In this document: positions 46,101 to 59,700 of the stretch, piece after piece
Layout of the letters: every line of letters begins with the position of its first letter
Numbering within the stretch: position 1 is the first letter of the stretch
Assembly: GCA_942486035.1 (NCBI GenBank)
Contig: CALNXK010000360.1
Location: forward strand, 27,501 to 91,500
Direction of reading: 5' to 3'
DNA length: 64,000 nucleotides
From: Porites lobata
Lineage: Eukaryota > Cnidaria > Anthozoa > Scleractinia > Poritidae
The notes under the pieces: model-generated
Databases searched by the model: none
The model's input: only the letters and a program-made list of their open reading frames with translations
Told to the model about the DNA's origin: nothing
Position numbers and translations under genes: made by a program

Positions 46101-49100
46101 TGTGAACACCTGTTCAATATTATGGAATGTTATTGTGTTTTGAGGAAATAGCCAATAAGGCATGGGAAAACTAAACTGCAAACAGCAACGGTAATTAGTT
46201 TGTGGTTTCGAGGTTTGCTTAAGGTGACTCGACCCAGTTTTTTTGGAGGGGTACCATCCTACTTTGAAGCTCTCTGGTATTCCCACCTTTACTTTTATCT
46301 TAAGTCTAACACATACAATGGATAACATATAGATCAATTTACAATATAACATAAAATTTTTGGCGATCGGAGTAAATGTCATGTGGTTATAATGCCACGC
46401 CCCTTTGAGGTCTGAGTCGAAAATCTGCTGTTGCCAGCATTTTTTCGTGAAAATCTCTCCGCTACACATAGTGCGCATTAGTGCCTTGCGCTGAACAGAG
46501 TTTCACCAAAATCGCAAAGACCCAATTCGAGAAATTCCGCGGTTTCCAAATTTAGGTCATAATTTATGCGAAAATGATAAGCAAACTTTACACGATTATA
46601 TCTAACAAACTATGAGACTTATCCCTTGCAAGTCAGCAAAAAGCTTTAGGGCCTTGTAAATGCGCGCGATTTTGAGCAAAGCAAACATATAGAAATTATA
46701 GTTTTCGCTATTTGTTGACGTTTGTCAGTGTTTAAGAGTCCTTCTCACGAAAAAAGCATTTTCTTAAAAATTCATAGTTTTTTTTCCTTCAAATTTTTTC
46801 AGGGCCACAATTGATTAACTAACTACCCGGACTCTGAATTTCATCGTCATTGAAAAACTGTGACATTATCTTCTATAAGCCCAAACTTGAGTAAACATTG
46901 AAGATTTTTAGCGTTTTGGCTGAGTTTGTGCTGTGGGAGTTGTCTATTGTTTCTAGTCTGTCACTATACAGCATTCTTGTTCAGCACGCATGCAATGACC
47001 GTGCTTGGCTGATTTCCGAACATTATTGTGATTGGTCACCACACAATCAACATTCCTGCAATTTTTCATGTGTTCACGGTTTTCTGAGTTTCACAGAAAT
47101 AGAGTGGCAACATTTTGTGGGAAAATCCAACCTATTGCAAGAAACATTTGTTGTCATACCTTTGGCATCTGCGGATGGCTCATATCTTTATCAACAACTA
47201 CTCCTTTGACCAACATAGTGTCATCTAGCCTGCCACCTTCCTTGCCTTGCATCTTGATAAGTTCAAAGTCAACATCTTTTCTCTCCAAGTCAGCAACAGA
47301 CAACACAGCTTCGACTGCAATCTCTGCCAACTGTCTGTGGCATCGGCTGACACTAATATATATCAAGAGCAGCAAGTTATTAATCAGTTGCAAGGTCAAC
47401 ATGCTACATACAGTAGAACCCCTGTCACTCAAACTCTGAAGGGAAACAAAAAACAGACTATTCGAGTTAGCAAGGGTTCAAGTTTTAGAGGTCAATTAAA
47501 AAATTCAATTTGCCACGTTAAAAATTGATAGTTACTGATTTCTCAACGCTTTTGTGTATGGTGAAGTGCACATTGGCTTATTTCATCAGAAACTGTAACA
47601 TAATTGGGTATTTTTATGATAAAACATGATCTGTTCATTTCACAATTTAAAATCAAATTGCCTTTAGTATTGACCAGAGTCAGTTTTAGTGTCTTCACCC
47701 CTATATAACAAAAAGAGTTGATGGAATGGCATCTGCATAGAGTTAAAAGAACAACAATTTGAGTTACTGGGGTAAATTTCAGTGACTTTTTTAATCAAGG
47801 GAAAGGACTAAAAATGACTGCAAAGTGGGGTGAAATCAAAGGGAAATTGGACTCAGGGTGCAAAGAAAACATTTTTACAGCTTGCCATTCGGGCAAGCTG
47901 AAGCTAGCATTTACTAGCCCAGACGTCATTTCAACTAGCCCCAAAAACGTTTTGTTCTTTTGTTATTCAAACTCCTCATAAAACATCACTTGCCCGTCGG
48001 GCAAGTTAAAAACAGAATTCACTAGCCCGATAGCAAAATCCACTAGCCCCGCTATCGGACACTACTTTCTTTGCACGCTGGGACTTATTTCTAGTTAGTG
48101 GGAGTACCTTTTGTACTTACATTTTGGAACCCAAGGTAGTCATGGCTGTCTGAATCAAGGATTCGGGATTATTTCTGTCAACTGGGAAGCTGTCACATAT
48201 CTTATCCAGCTGTTCATTAGCTATCTTTGCTGCTAGTTCATAACCATCAGCTATTCTTATCGGATGTATTCCCCAGTCCAACAGTTGTTCAGCTTGATCA
48301 AGAAGCGCTCCAGCGAGGACTGTAAACAGGATGATTGGCAGGTCAGTAGCTTGCAGTGCAGATGATTTCTTGAGGTGCAAAAACACTTCGGTTTTGGTGC
48401 ATAAGCCACAAGAGGTAGAGGGAATTGAGCAAGGAACACAACTCCGCCCACTTTAATCTTAGAACCTTATGTGCAAATAATTTAAAAGCATACTCTCCTC
48501 AATATCTCACTGTTTTCGAAGACTTTCAAGTGTACTTTAGAGTCCAACTACCATTTTAATTTTGAAAACAAAGGCCATACACAACCAGACACACACATGC
48601 CCACACAAAAACATTATTTAAAAGTTAAAGAGCCTATACATAGTTTCCCTGGCAAAGTTTATGCCTCTTTGAACTCAAAGAGCAGGACCTTTCTTTGTTA
48701 TAGCGATGAAGACTTTCCTCCTGGTGAAAATGGCAACCCTCTAATTTTATGTATGGTTAACCTCATTTGGATGCTTCATAGCTTTGCATTTTTTCAGTTT
48801 GTTTCTTCTTTCTTGAGCTTCCCTTTTTTTTAAAACATGAATGTTTTCTGGATATTCATTTGCTGTCTCTTTCACATTCCACAGGGTTTTTTAAAATTGT
48901 TTTATTGCTTCAGTTACATTTTTCTGGTGTCACTATTGCATGAAAATGCTGTTAATTAGTTTTTAAACGCTGTTTTTGTGCTGCACGAAATTGTTTTGGA
49001 AGTAATTTCTCCTTCTGTCAGTAAATGTTTTCATATTGTGTGGTTCCAGAAAATATCCAGACCCCCACCACGGAGGGAATTGGAAATTCCAGGGGGGTGG

Positions 49101-52100
49101 GGGGGTCAGAGGCCCAGGAAATTCCAGAAGGGAGGGGGGTTGGACCATAAAATCACTTTCCAGGGGGGCAATATCATTTTGTTTTCGACCTGAGATCGAA
49201 CATTGCTTCTTACCGACCTGGTAGATCATTTTTAGGACATAAATAACTTGAAATATATCACTTAAGATTGTTCCTTTTAAACTTAACCAGGTTTCCTTTC
49301 TTCCAAAAGCGTTTTGGATGTAATTTTAAAGGAATTAGACCGACTACAACTCGTTTTTATCGCATGCTCGTATTATTCGGCCGCCATTACTCGTTACCAG
49401 TCTTCCCCAAAACATCAACGCATGCAACACATCACGCAACACAACACGTTGCGTCAGTCGATCGGTAGATCAGAAGAGTGGCAATTTTGCCTCACGAAGC
49501 ACAAGCTATACATTGTAACCATTTTAGAATGAAGAGTTTTTATTCTCCTTTTCATTTTCCCTTAATTTTGTAGTTGAACGTGTGGCATGTTCTTGATCGA
49601 ATTCTCGCTGAAATGGTGTCGATTTCACCAAACATTTATTACGACGATCGCGCATCACGTCGCATCAGTCGATCGAAAAACAGTAAATTGAACTTGGTTT
49701 CCCTTCAAGTATCTTCAAGATGCAGGGGGTATTCATTGTTATCATTTCCGAATTCAGAGTTTTTATTCTCCTCTTTGTTTTGCATTAATTTTGTGATCGT
49801 AAGTTTGACTTGTTCTGCATTCCCGCACGAAATGGCGTTAATTCTATCAACATTACGCCTATGAGACGAATAACAAATCGAAGCTTGCCCTGATTAAGGT
49901 AAATTCACAAATATAACCGACTTGTTAACTTTCTCTGTTTCATTTAAAGTAAGGAGATGAGCAAAAATTACAGATCAGGTTACTTTGTGGTGGTGTAGTG
50001 TGTTTTAATGTTGCGAGATCACTCAAATAAGTGGATACAGAAGCATACAAGCTTCTGATGGAAACCGTTACGTACTAACCATAAGTTGCCTCATTCTTCT
50101 ACTTTAATAGTCTTTCTTCGTGAAAATGAACTTTTCCAGAGGGGTTGGGGGGGGTCTTTGTCATATTTGTGGAAATTCCGAAGGGGTGGGGGGGTCATCA
50201 GTTCCCTGCAAAAATGGAAAATCCAGGGAGGTGGGGGGGTCCTAAGTGAAATTCCCTCCGTGGTGGGGGTCTGGATATTTTCTGGAACTACACATTCTAA
50301 ATTAACATTTCTTGTTTGCTTTTAATTGCTTATTTCACACAAGCTACCAGTATGTAAATCAGTTTGTTTTTCTTCTATGCCATCCTAGTTTCACATGAGG
50401 TGGTTCTTGCCACAAAGTATAGTGTTGCTTTATCATGTTGTTCATGGCATGCACTTCAGCTTTGCGTTGCAGCATTTTGAAACAGCCGTTAATGCTTCTT
50501 TCTGTATGGGGCATGAGATACACTGTAGTTTTTGACATCAGTATGTTCTGATGTCTTTTGTTATACATGTTGCATTTGCATATGCCATTGAGCTCTGTTT
50601 AATGGCTTTTAAAATGTCAATGCCATTTTTGAGTCATTAAACGTTTTTGACATTTATATTTCCTTGCATTTTTATAATTTTGGGGTCATTGATTACATAT
50701 TTTTAGGGTTTGCTGAATGCACTGCACCTGGGCTTGTTCTCAAATAATGGTTTTTAAAAACCTTTTGCTCAATTTTTCATGGTCTCTGTAGTGGAACCCA
50801 TTTTCTCTTAAGCCTTTTTTTAGTGAATGTTGTGTATCCTTGTGCATCTGAGATTTGTTCAACAGCATTTATAACTTTATGCTGTGAAAAGCAGCATTTA
50901 GTTGATAGGATTCAACAACCAGAAAGATGCACTGATTTGTTCTTAATACTCGTCTCAGTAAAGGGTTCAGGGAGTTCTGGCAGTTTATGACCAGTACACT
51001 AATTAGACGGTTGCCTGACCTACTACTCCTGTGGTTCCGTCACCAATTTCATCATCCTGTGATTTTGACAAGTCCACCATCAGCTTGGCTATTTGATGTT
51101 CAACTTGCATCATATCCAATATGGTTGCACCGTCATTAGTAACAGTAACATCGCCATCAGGACTCACCATCATCTTGTCCATACCTAGAGGGAAACATAA
51201 CTTTTGACATCAGCATGCAGGATATAAACAGTTCAAATGATAATGACGATCACAATAATAACCTGTGTCTCACACTTCCAAGGAGGAAAAATTATTAATT
51301 TTGTAGCTCTGTCTACCCTAGCCTGCATCACAGTCCAGTTTGTTGAGTCCACTGGGGCCGAGAAAAGGAATCTCAGCGCTGCTTCACAGACGTTACTTAA
51401 CCGGCAGTAGATTGTGGAGCAATGGCTTTTTAAAAAAAACAACAAAAATGGCATGTTCTCAAAAATCCTGACGTGCAGGCGGGGGCCCAGAACAAGGATT
51501 CCAGCGGTGTTTCACAGACGGACATCACCAAAAATTTAGTTTCATCTTGAGTGCAGGCTATGTCTACAACCTCAACATTGCAAATGGGCATTTATAGGTA
51601 AGGGAGTAAAGGGGTACTCGTTCTAAAATAACTAAGATAGTACGCGCGCTCTGATTGGCAGAGAGGAGTGTTTGACTGAGAGTATGTAAACATGGTTGTG
51701 ACATCAAGATGTTTTGCTTTTCACGCACTAATCACGCAAGCACAAATTTGAAAAAAATTTGAGTTCAGACCTCGACAAGTTTACTTGTTTTGAATGGTTA
51801 CAACATTGTTCCTACATTGCAACACTGTGTTGCACTAAAAAACGTCATTGCGAATCGTCTCGTGTGACATCACCTTAAGACTTTGCGACTGGTGAGAATT
51901 TCAAGGGGTTGCAACAATTAATCAACAATTATACAAACCCTTGCCACTACTGGAATCAACAATTATGCAAACCCTTGACTTCGTCTTGGGTTTGCATAAC
52001 TGTCTCGAATTCTCCCAACCCTTTTTGTGTTTATATCAGGCTAATAGCCTGATATACAAACACAGAAAACGTTTTCTTTTGCTTACATATCCCATGCATA

Positions 52101-52659
52101 AGTTAAGTTGAGAAAATCTGTTATTGTTTCGAAAACTGCGATATGTACACTGACAGTGTGTACAGTACATGATACACAAAGCATATTAAGCTTAACATTT
52201 TTTTTAATATTAGGCAGCAACGACGCAAGCAGTTTTAAAAGCAAGTCAATAGTAATATCAAATATGAAATACTTAAGTAAAAAAAAAAAAACGTTTAGGC
52301 CAAGTATATATGTTAGATGATAAGTTAACCTCACTATAATCAATGACCTCACTTTTGACAAGATAAACTCGTGCAAACTTACCTTTCGGACCAAGAGAAG
52401 TCCTTAAAATATTGGCAACGGCTTTGGCTGCTAAAATATGTGACTATGAAAAAAAATGAAAATAAAAGAACTTAACCCACGAGCAAGGGAAAATTGGGAT
52501 TTAATCGATCAACAAGAAAAATTGAAGTCGTTCTACCTTTTGTGCATCCAAGCCTGTCAACCTTGTTTGCCTGTCTTGTTCCTTGAGGATTATAAACGGT
52601 CTCCCAAATTCATCGAAGGTAATACCCTGTGCACGAGCTTGTAAAGGTATAGCAGCCAT
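43189..52659 (-). CDS. CCT5: T-complex chaperonin subunit epsilon (10 exons, 546 aa)
   Basis: Coding exons: 52537-52659, 52383-52443, 51020-51184, 48121-48319, 47160-47352, 45727-45996, 45069-45254, 44409-44546, 43785-43965, 43189-43313. All have GT-AG borders and phases chain. The protein is one of eight subunits of the cytosolic TRiC/CCT ring that folds actin, tubulin and other clients with ATP. Landmarks: ILRTSLGPKGMDKMMVSPDG (near residue 53), VTNDGATIL, the nucleotide-site GDGTTG (near 109-114), [20 protein letters not shown], the epsilon-typical AICQWGFDDEANHLLLQ, SFGTTKDRMLVIEECHNSRA, TIFIRGGNKM, and VVYGGGATELACSLAV. Length matches the usual 540-550 aa. The start is the only Met before the conserved N-terminus QGITFDEFGRPFI. 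Introns 3 and 4 hold large repeat insertions. Confidence 0.98.
43503..43761. repeat. MITE-like repeat in CCT5 intron 9
   Basis: GGGAGCTTACGCAACAACGA at the left and CGTGCAACGACGGGGAC at the right are loosely inverted, with inner ACGTGAAATTAGGCAGTTTC and TTCACGT words. The left end resembles the GGGAGCTTAAGCAA end of the element at 1178, which hints at a shared superfamily. Confidence 0.5.
46215..46960. repeat. Repeat-like block in CCT5 intron 5
   Basis: The segment starting AAGGTGACTCGACCCAG and followed by a TTTTTTTGGAGGGGTACC word resembles a dispersed element I associate with coral genomes. Its ends are not marked by clear inverted repeats here. The ORF inside (46095-46478, minus) is not a recognisable protein. 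Confidence 0.35.
47854..48083. repeat. Element with CACTAGCCC repeats and CTTTCTTTGCACGC ends
   Basis: The left end GGGTGCAAAGAAAAC is inverted at the right as TTTCTTTGCACGCTGGG. Inside, TAGCCC words recur at about 10-35 base spacing with both GGGCAAGCTGAA and CTTGCCCGTCGGGCAAG, the latter palindromic. It lies in intron 4 of CCT5, directly next to the splice donor of exon 4. Confidence 0.7.
49036..50295. mobile_element. Composite inverted-repeat element (about 1.26 kb) in CCT5 intron 3
   Basis: The left end reads GTGGTTCCAGAAAATATCCA, then GACCCCCACCACGGAGGGAA. The right end is the near-perfect reverse complement: TTCCCTCCGTGGTGGGGGTC, then TGGATATTTTCTGGAACTAC. Each arm of about 150 bases carries three or four G-rich blocks (GGGGGTGGGGGGGTC). 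The centre has an internal duplication: GAGTTTTTATTCTCC at about 49533 and about 49757, and (A/G)CATCACGTCGCATCAGTCGATCG-like words at 49447 and 49650. No transposase was recognised, so it is a non-autonomous element. Confidence 0.8.
52018..52070. repeat. Short palindrome in CCT5 intron 2
   Basis: TGTTTATATCAGGCTA and TAGCCTGATATACAAACA are an inverted pair with almost no loop (about 52028-52062). It would form a stable hairpin or cruciform. Confidence 0.75.
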
Positions 52660-53776
52660 CTTAGGTGATGTATGGAAGGAAGGGGTTTTCTATGTCTTGC
52701 CGATCACTTTGGATTTTGCAGCTCTGTTTTCGCTGCTTCGAAGAGAAATGTCGGAACACTCCTGGCCGGTGATACCCAGTCCTCTTTGATGTCAGGCTGC
52801 TCGCGAATCCAAACGCACGCTCGGATCCAGTCTACCGTCATCGTTGTTGTAAGACTTGTTACACTTGGTAAATAAATTTGCTTGTTTTTTCTTAATTGTT
52901 AAAAAAGCTCTAAATCTTTACTGTTAGGATGTTATAATGTTCATAGGTAGGTTAGCATGTGTATCAAGCTCTCCCCTTATTTCCAAAATCATGAGGTGTA
53001 CGATTCAGGGACGATTTTACTCCGAGAGATCATCGATTATGACTATCAAACGCTCGGGGAATTCTGTGTACTTACATGTCGTAATCTTTGAACACTCTTG
53101 CACTTTCTTTTAACCCTTCCAAGTAAAGAGAACCTCCAATCATGTACATACCTTGTAAATCACTGAGTAATAATGTAGCCTGTGAGCAAGCTTAGGTTAC
53201 GCGCGAGTGGCATGCGAGATGGAAGGTCCAGGGCGAGGGCGAGGGGGAGGGCGAGGGTGCGGGGGAGGGGGGTGGGTGTGCGGGGATGGTAGGGCAATGA
53301 AATAGGAAGCTTGATCGCAGACAGTGAAAGCATGTTGCGAGATTGCGAGAATAGCAATCTAGGAGAAAGGAACATAAAGCAAAACTTTCATCAATTGCGC
53401 GGTAAGTGCTAACAAATAAAGTTGAAGAAGTTAGTGTAGTAGTGTTTATTTTATTGTACAAAAATGATTGATTCCCTTTGAACAATTTGTTTCTGGTGTT
53501 TTCTTCCTTGAAGTATTGCACCACTTCATTTAACAAGCCAATCACTATTGCTATTCTTCAACCTCTTACAAACAGCGTTATTGAGTACATTATTTCAAAT
53601 TATTGTATCATCGAATCATTTTCAAACATGTGGCCCCCATGGCCATGGGTGATCGTAGTGTGATAGTTTTAGTGAAATCATGATATGTATATTCCCATCC
53701 CTACAAAAAAGTGAAAAAGATCGAGTGAGCACTTATGCTTCAGTCAATTTACTTCACATTATAATTATATAACAGT
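52660..53776. other. CCT5 promoter side and spartin 3' side
   Basis: This 1.1-kb gap holds the CCT5 5' UTR and promoter and the spartin 3' UTR. At 53216-53285 there is a very G-rich tract with units such as GGGCGAGGGCGAGGGGGAGG and GGGGGAGGGGGGTGGG that could form a G-quadruplex. No gene was recognised. Confidence 0.5.
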
Positions 53777-56700
53777 TCAATGCTCCTGTTGTTTTCCATT
53801 TGTTACGTATTTCTTTTCTGCTTCTTTGACCACTTCTTTACTTGTCTCTTTGGCGGTTCTCTTTGCGAGGGCCCTAAAAACGATAAACTGCGTCACAAGA
53901 GTACTTCTCCGTGTATAGCACTGATCAAGAAACCAATTAACACACATTTCAACCACGAATAACAGCACAAGTAATCACAAAAATGTTATGAAGAGAAACC
54001 AATAACACTGGAAATAGTTAAACGACATTTCAGGGTTATTTTCGTTACTGTTAGTATGTTATCATCCATTAAAAACATTACAAGATGCCTTGCGCGAAAT
54101 GAGCCACCTCCGCAGGCAAATCCTTCTGTACCGGTTACACTGACCGAGAGGGGTCTGAGACGGAGAATAGGAGAAAAGAAAAAGTGAGGAGGAAAAATGG
54201 TCACTTCCCGTTTTCTCTCCATTCTCCTACCTATTCTTAAAACAGGACACTGATGCCTGCGAGGAAGTTAGCGGGAAATACAGTGTTGTAACAGCTAGTG
54301 CATCAGCAAAACCAAAATTATAGACAATCTCTCACGTGTACTGTTGTAAGGATCAAGGATCGTAGGAAAGTATCTTTTCTATTGGTTTGTTTGATATTGA
54401 AACGAATATTGTGGGAACAAGGATGCCACGGCCAAAAATGGGTTGATTTAAATTTTGTCTATACATTCGAGCGCACAAAAATCAAACCAGTTGGAACTTA
54501 TGGGACCCATCGCTTCAACGAAATCTTGTCCCTGCGAAAACTTTTCCGGGTATGTCGCTCGCTGCAAGTGGTGCCCGCGACAGAACGCTGCAACAACACG
54601 TTGCCTGGTCTGTGATGTGTCAAAACGGTGCAACACGTTGCCAGGCCGGTGCGGAGCTTTTCGGATACTCACTTGATCCCTATGTTGTCCACATTCCACC
54701 ACGTCTGCAAGGAAACAAAAGGAAGAAAAGTTGAGTAAAGCATAATACTTTTTTTGCTTGCTCCAAGGCGGTAAACAACAACAAAAATCATTTTTTGTTA
54801 CGTTTCTTTACCTGTAAGGCATATCCTGCGGCTCCCATAGCATTGTTTGTAGCTTCACTGAGTTGGGAACCATATCTGGAACCGCAACAATCAACACGTC
54901 ACTAAACGCTTTTTCCTCAAAAAAGGGAACGTATTGGAAAAGAGGAGGCTTTATAGTATATGATGGGGCCGGGAAGGGTGGGTTATCCTTGGGATGTGAT
55001 AATCGATCTATTTACAAAACTCAAGCACTCTTTTTCGGTAACATTTATTATTATTATTTTAAATAATTAAAGTATGTTTTAACTCACTTGTGATCTATAG
55101 TTTCCACTGTAGCATATTGAAGGTTCTTGTACAGAATTTTCCAGGAGTTTTCAAGACCAAAGTACACAGTCGCTGCTCCTACGTGACAAACAAAAGAACA
55201 TGATAAAATTGCTAATTCCACACAAGCATTTCCATGGAAGCATACGAATTCTTCAGCCAACACCAGAGAGGTGAACAGAGCGATTGCATTGCGGCAAAAG
55301 TGAAGGGCACAGTACAACGAGATCAAGCATGGTTTTCCCGCCATTTTTCATGCGTAGCACACGTTTCCGCGTGATGGGGAACGGGTTGCTTACTTTGACA
55401 GCTTTCATCTCTCTGAAGTTAACGGAATTAATGTCTTTCATTTTTAAATCTAAATTCAGTTGTACCTCTCGCACCGCTAACTGCGACTTTTACTACTTCG
55501 TTCATTGTTGAGGAGCCGTCAACATCGTCTTTTTTCTTCACAGCTTCAGGCAAAACCTGAGAGAAAAACAGAACACAACAACTCACGGGTCACTGTTCAC
55601 TGTTCACGAAACATGCTGTTTTCCCTAACGTTTTACACTGAACCTTTTAAAGAATAATCATCTTGAAAATAACAATTCTTAGGTCTTAATTACCTAAACC
55701 ACTGCCGAGAGGCCAATACTTGGGGACGCGTACGACAATGTACAGGCGCTCCATCCTCAACCCAAGTTATTAGTTAACGAGATGACATTTAAATAGAACA
55801 AGAACAACAAACATGATGTTAGACAAACCTTCCCTCCTTTCTCCACGATAACCGGCGCGAGTCTTCTTCCCAACTCAATTGTCATAGCTGAAACTGCTGA
55901 GACAACAGCACCGCTAACTTGACAGGCCATACCTACAGAAGAAACAAAGAGGAACAAAATGATTCATTCCAGGCTATCCAGCTTAAACCTTGAGAAGTCC
56001 GCTCCAAATTGTTTAGGAAATAGAGCGGCTAAATCAGTGCCAAGGAGGTTCGTTTGAATAGTCCCACGCGGATTTCATCCGGCACTCAGAAGTTAGAACT
56101 ATATATATTCGATGAATAATGCCATCTAAAAGTACTGTGGGAGACTCAGAATGGTTTCCTTTGAATGGCAACAGCATAGTATTTTATCCACAGACTGAAA
56201 CGTTTGCCGTGAAAGTACTACTGAAGAGGTTCCGTTGAAATAGTCAGCTACAACAGAGGATTAAGTCCACAGAATCAAAATTGACAATGCAGAAATTTTA
56301 TGTTCCTCTCAAAGTCCGTGGGAGAAACAGGCTTAACCAAACCCTAAGAGAAAATAACTAATTTTTGTGCGGAGAAGAATAAACAATACCTGCAACATTC
56401 TTGATTTGTCGAATGTTGTCTTGAGTTTCTTCTTTAACTTCCACTGGTTTTTGGTTCGGCTTTAGATTTTCCCTGAGTTTAGCCGAACCCTGGAAAAGTT
56501 TTGGATTACAGAAAAGTGCATTGATTACAAGTTTCTGGGTAGCCATTAAATTTAGCTCAACTCTTTAGCCATACACGTAAAAAGCTAAGTGGAAGAGATG
56601 GGATTTTTAACTAAAGGGAATACAAATTTTGGCTAGTGACTATCAAATAAAAAACAATAAAATTAAACAATACGAGTGTGAGCCCAGTAACAAAAAAAAG

Positions 56701-59700
56701 AGAACTGCTCAAAGTCTTCATTTGAATGGTCACAATGTTTGTCAAAGACTTCACCCAGATACACTATAAAGTGAAAACTAGTTTAGCCGGATTACCAGTC
56801 ACTCAATCAGCAAATGAAAAGCAGACCTGCCTGAACAGCTGGTAATCAAGCATGGTGAAACCCTGATTTATCATACAAGTCATGTATGACTGGCTTCACG
56901 AGTGGGCAAGATGAATTAAATCCTGCAACCTGATTGGCTACAGGAACAGGCTATATCAGCCTATTGGTATATTGCCCTCTCAAGGTTAGGGTTCTGCTTT
57001 GGTCCAGGAAGAAAAAAGTTCTCTTTTCCATAAAGTAAATGTTGTACTGACCAACATTTTTTAGTGGTTTTATTGACCTCAAGCTCAAAAGAATCTTTCA
57101 ACGTTCAAAATTGATTATTAGTTTGCTACAACTGCTTTGACGGAACTCATGCACGAGGGCCACATGAAACTGAGGAGAAGCAAGAGGAAGGGGCAGCGGA
57201 AAGAAAACCACCTCTCACAGCTTTGTCATGCCCTCTACCTTGCTTCCTTTACCATACAAAATGAAGGGCTTGTTCACAGGTTACAACCAGGGAAGAAACA
57301 GAGTTAACAAACCTTATGCATGAAGTGACTTCCTACTTCCGCTCCTTTTGTAAGGCCCCATGCGACAAGTTCTGCACCAATCTCAATACCCTAAAACACG
57401 AGGGAGATATAAATTCATGTTTTTTTTTTTGCTTTTTACTTTGTTCTAGTTGGTAAGTACTATTAACTCTGTTAACTACATATTTTAAAAGTGAATCCAA
57501 AGACAATAATTATGTAAGCTGTACTAGCTAGTACATACCATAGAGACCTTTCTTCCCCAGGATGAAGACTATTTAAGATAAAATTACAAAAACAAAATAT
57601 GATCAGTAGGATTAAAGTAGAATGAGAGACCCTTAGGGTGCCCTATTCAACAGTAGGTGTGAGAGTTGAAGGGCTAAGCCCTGCTAAAAGTACTCAAAAC
57701 TGGTCTGCAGAGATTTGTAAAAAACTACTTGTATGTATACATGTGTGTTACAGGTCAAATTTGATTTCAGGTTAATTTTGATTTAACCTACAATGAAGGT
57801 TTTCATTTTCCATTGTCTCCAAGCCCTAGAAGACAAAGGTAATTGAGAATCAATTATAACTTGAACTCAAATTTGACCTGTACCATATACAAGACGACTG
57901 TCTGGGTTTCAATTTTGAACCCTGTGTCTCCATATCCAGAGATACCAATCTACCCTCAAGAAACTTTTACATTAACCTAACATTTTCATCTGCTCCAAAA
58001 CCTGACCTCAGAATCAGCTGGTACTACATCCGTAGTTGGTCTGACTGCCACAGCCATGGAAGGTCCTGTCACCTCATCAGTAACAGTAGTGGTAGTTGCT
58101 GCTGACGGTCTGCTATCATCTCTCATTTGATCGTCTTGTACAGGCACATCTCGGATCTCCTGTTCAAAGTCCTTAGGAGGAGTATAATGGTGGAAATCTG
58201 TATAGCACTTCAGAATTCTTTCAAAGCGTTGCAATTCTATGGAGGAGATGTTGGGGTTTAAAATCAGTCCAACTGAAGCAAAGGCCCTCTGTGGTCGTGG
58301 CTTTGAAGATGTAGGGGAGGAAGGATCAATTGTGATGTCTGGAAACATGTATGTGTGAGGTTCAGTATTAAGGACAGGAGATCTACCAGGAACCATGGGG
58401 AACATCCAGCCACCACACTGAAGGAATGCTGGTGCCTCCTGAGAACCTGGAAGAAAAAATATTAAATAGTTAAAAGGCCTTTTTATAACATATTCAGCAA
58501 ATCCTACACAATGTGTTTCATTATTTTGATAAGGTAGAGAAAGACTGTACCTGGCTTGTAGTTGACAAACTGAAAAGCGTGGAGTGTTTGTGGCTGAGAA
58601 AGCGTTGTGACGTGTCCTTGGTCACTCACAAAAAACATTCTCACACCTACAATATTATGGAAATAATACAAACAATGATTGTAAGCAGTAACAAATTATT
58701 TCTGACTATTCTTATTCATCCTGTAGTTCAAGCAACAAAGAACAGGAAAAGATGGAGAAACCTTTGTTGGGGCTGTCAAAAATGATAGCCCAACCACCAG
58801 CGAAGCAGGAATTAAGGCCAAACACTTTCAAGAGGATCCACACTGTGATAGCCGGAATGAACACAAAATGAATATTTGTGTGTCAAACTAATAGACATTT
58901 TAATATTTTATTGGATTTATTCTGTTTGACCTTTTTGCATACATTTTAAATCACATAGTGGAGGCGTGTGTGGCCGGGTGGTTAACACCTCAAACTCCAG
59001 ATCTGGAGGTCCGGAATTCATGTCTCACGCGTCGTGTTGTTTCCTTTGACAAGGGACTTTACTCCACTATGTCTCTCTTCACCCAGATGTATAAATTGGT
59101 ACCAGTGACATACTGCTGGGGGGTAACCCTGCGATGGACTAAGCATCCCATCCAGGGGAGAGAAGCAATACTCCTACACATGCTTCATGCTAAGGAAACC
59201 GAAATAAGCTTCAGCCGTTTGGGCCTTTGGCTCATGTGCACCTTTACCTTTACCTTAAATCATGAACGACAATTTTGGCACAAGGTTACTGTTCACCTAT
59301 TCAACATAGTCAGAACAATAAATTATTACTGCTAAGACATACTGTTTTCCAGGACCAAAAGTTCCTTGACATCTTCCCATGGTTTTTCTTGTTCCTCTGG
59401 TTGTTCTGGCCTTTCTGAATGTCCATTTTGATGTAAACCATCAACAACCTCTTCACTAGGAGCTGATGGAGCATTCAAGCTTGCAGTTATAGCTTCTACT
59501 CTCTCTTTCACTTGCTCCTTGGCCCTGTGAGAGATCAAGGACCCAATCAGTTTGCCTTTAAATATCTGACATGCCTAGTGTTTTTGATCATTTTGTTTAA
59601 TTTAATGCATAACTGACAATATATCAGAAGAGGGGAATTTTTTGCTTAAAATTCAAGACCTTAGATCACTAATGGTCATCTTTTCTGATTTCATTATCTG

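Noticed and set aside
46095..46478. 127-codon minus-strand ORF inside CCT5 intron 5
   Set aside because: It lies in a repeat-like block between two firmly placed CCT5 exons and has no recognisable domain.
47032..47528. Plus-strand ORFs of 135 and 93 codons
   Set aside because: They are antisense to CCT5 exon 5 (47160-47352) and are open only because that exon is coding on the other strand.
54298..54734. Plus- and minus-strand ORFs near the end of spartin
   Set aside because: They overlap spartin exon 13 (54673-54704) and an inverted GCAACACGTTGCC-type repeat. No protein motif is seen.
58958..59335. 125-codon plus-strand ORF
   Set aside because: It is the tRNA-derived SINE in spartin intron 4 read through.
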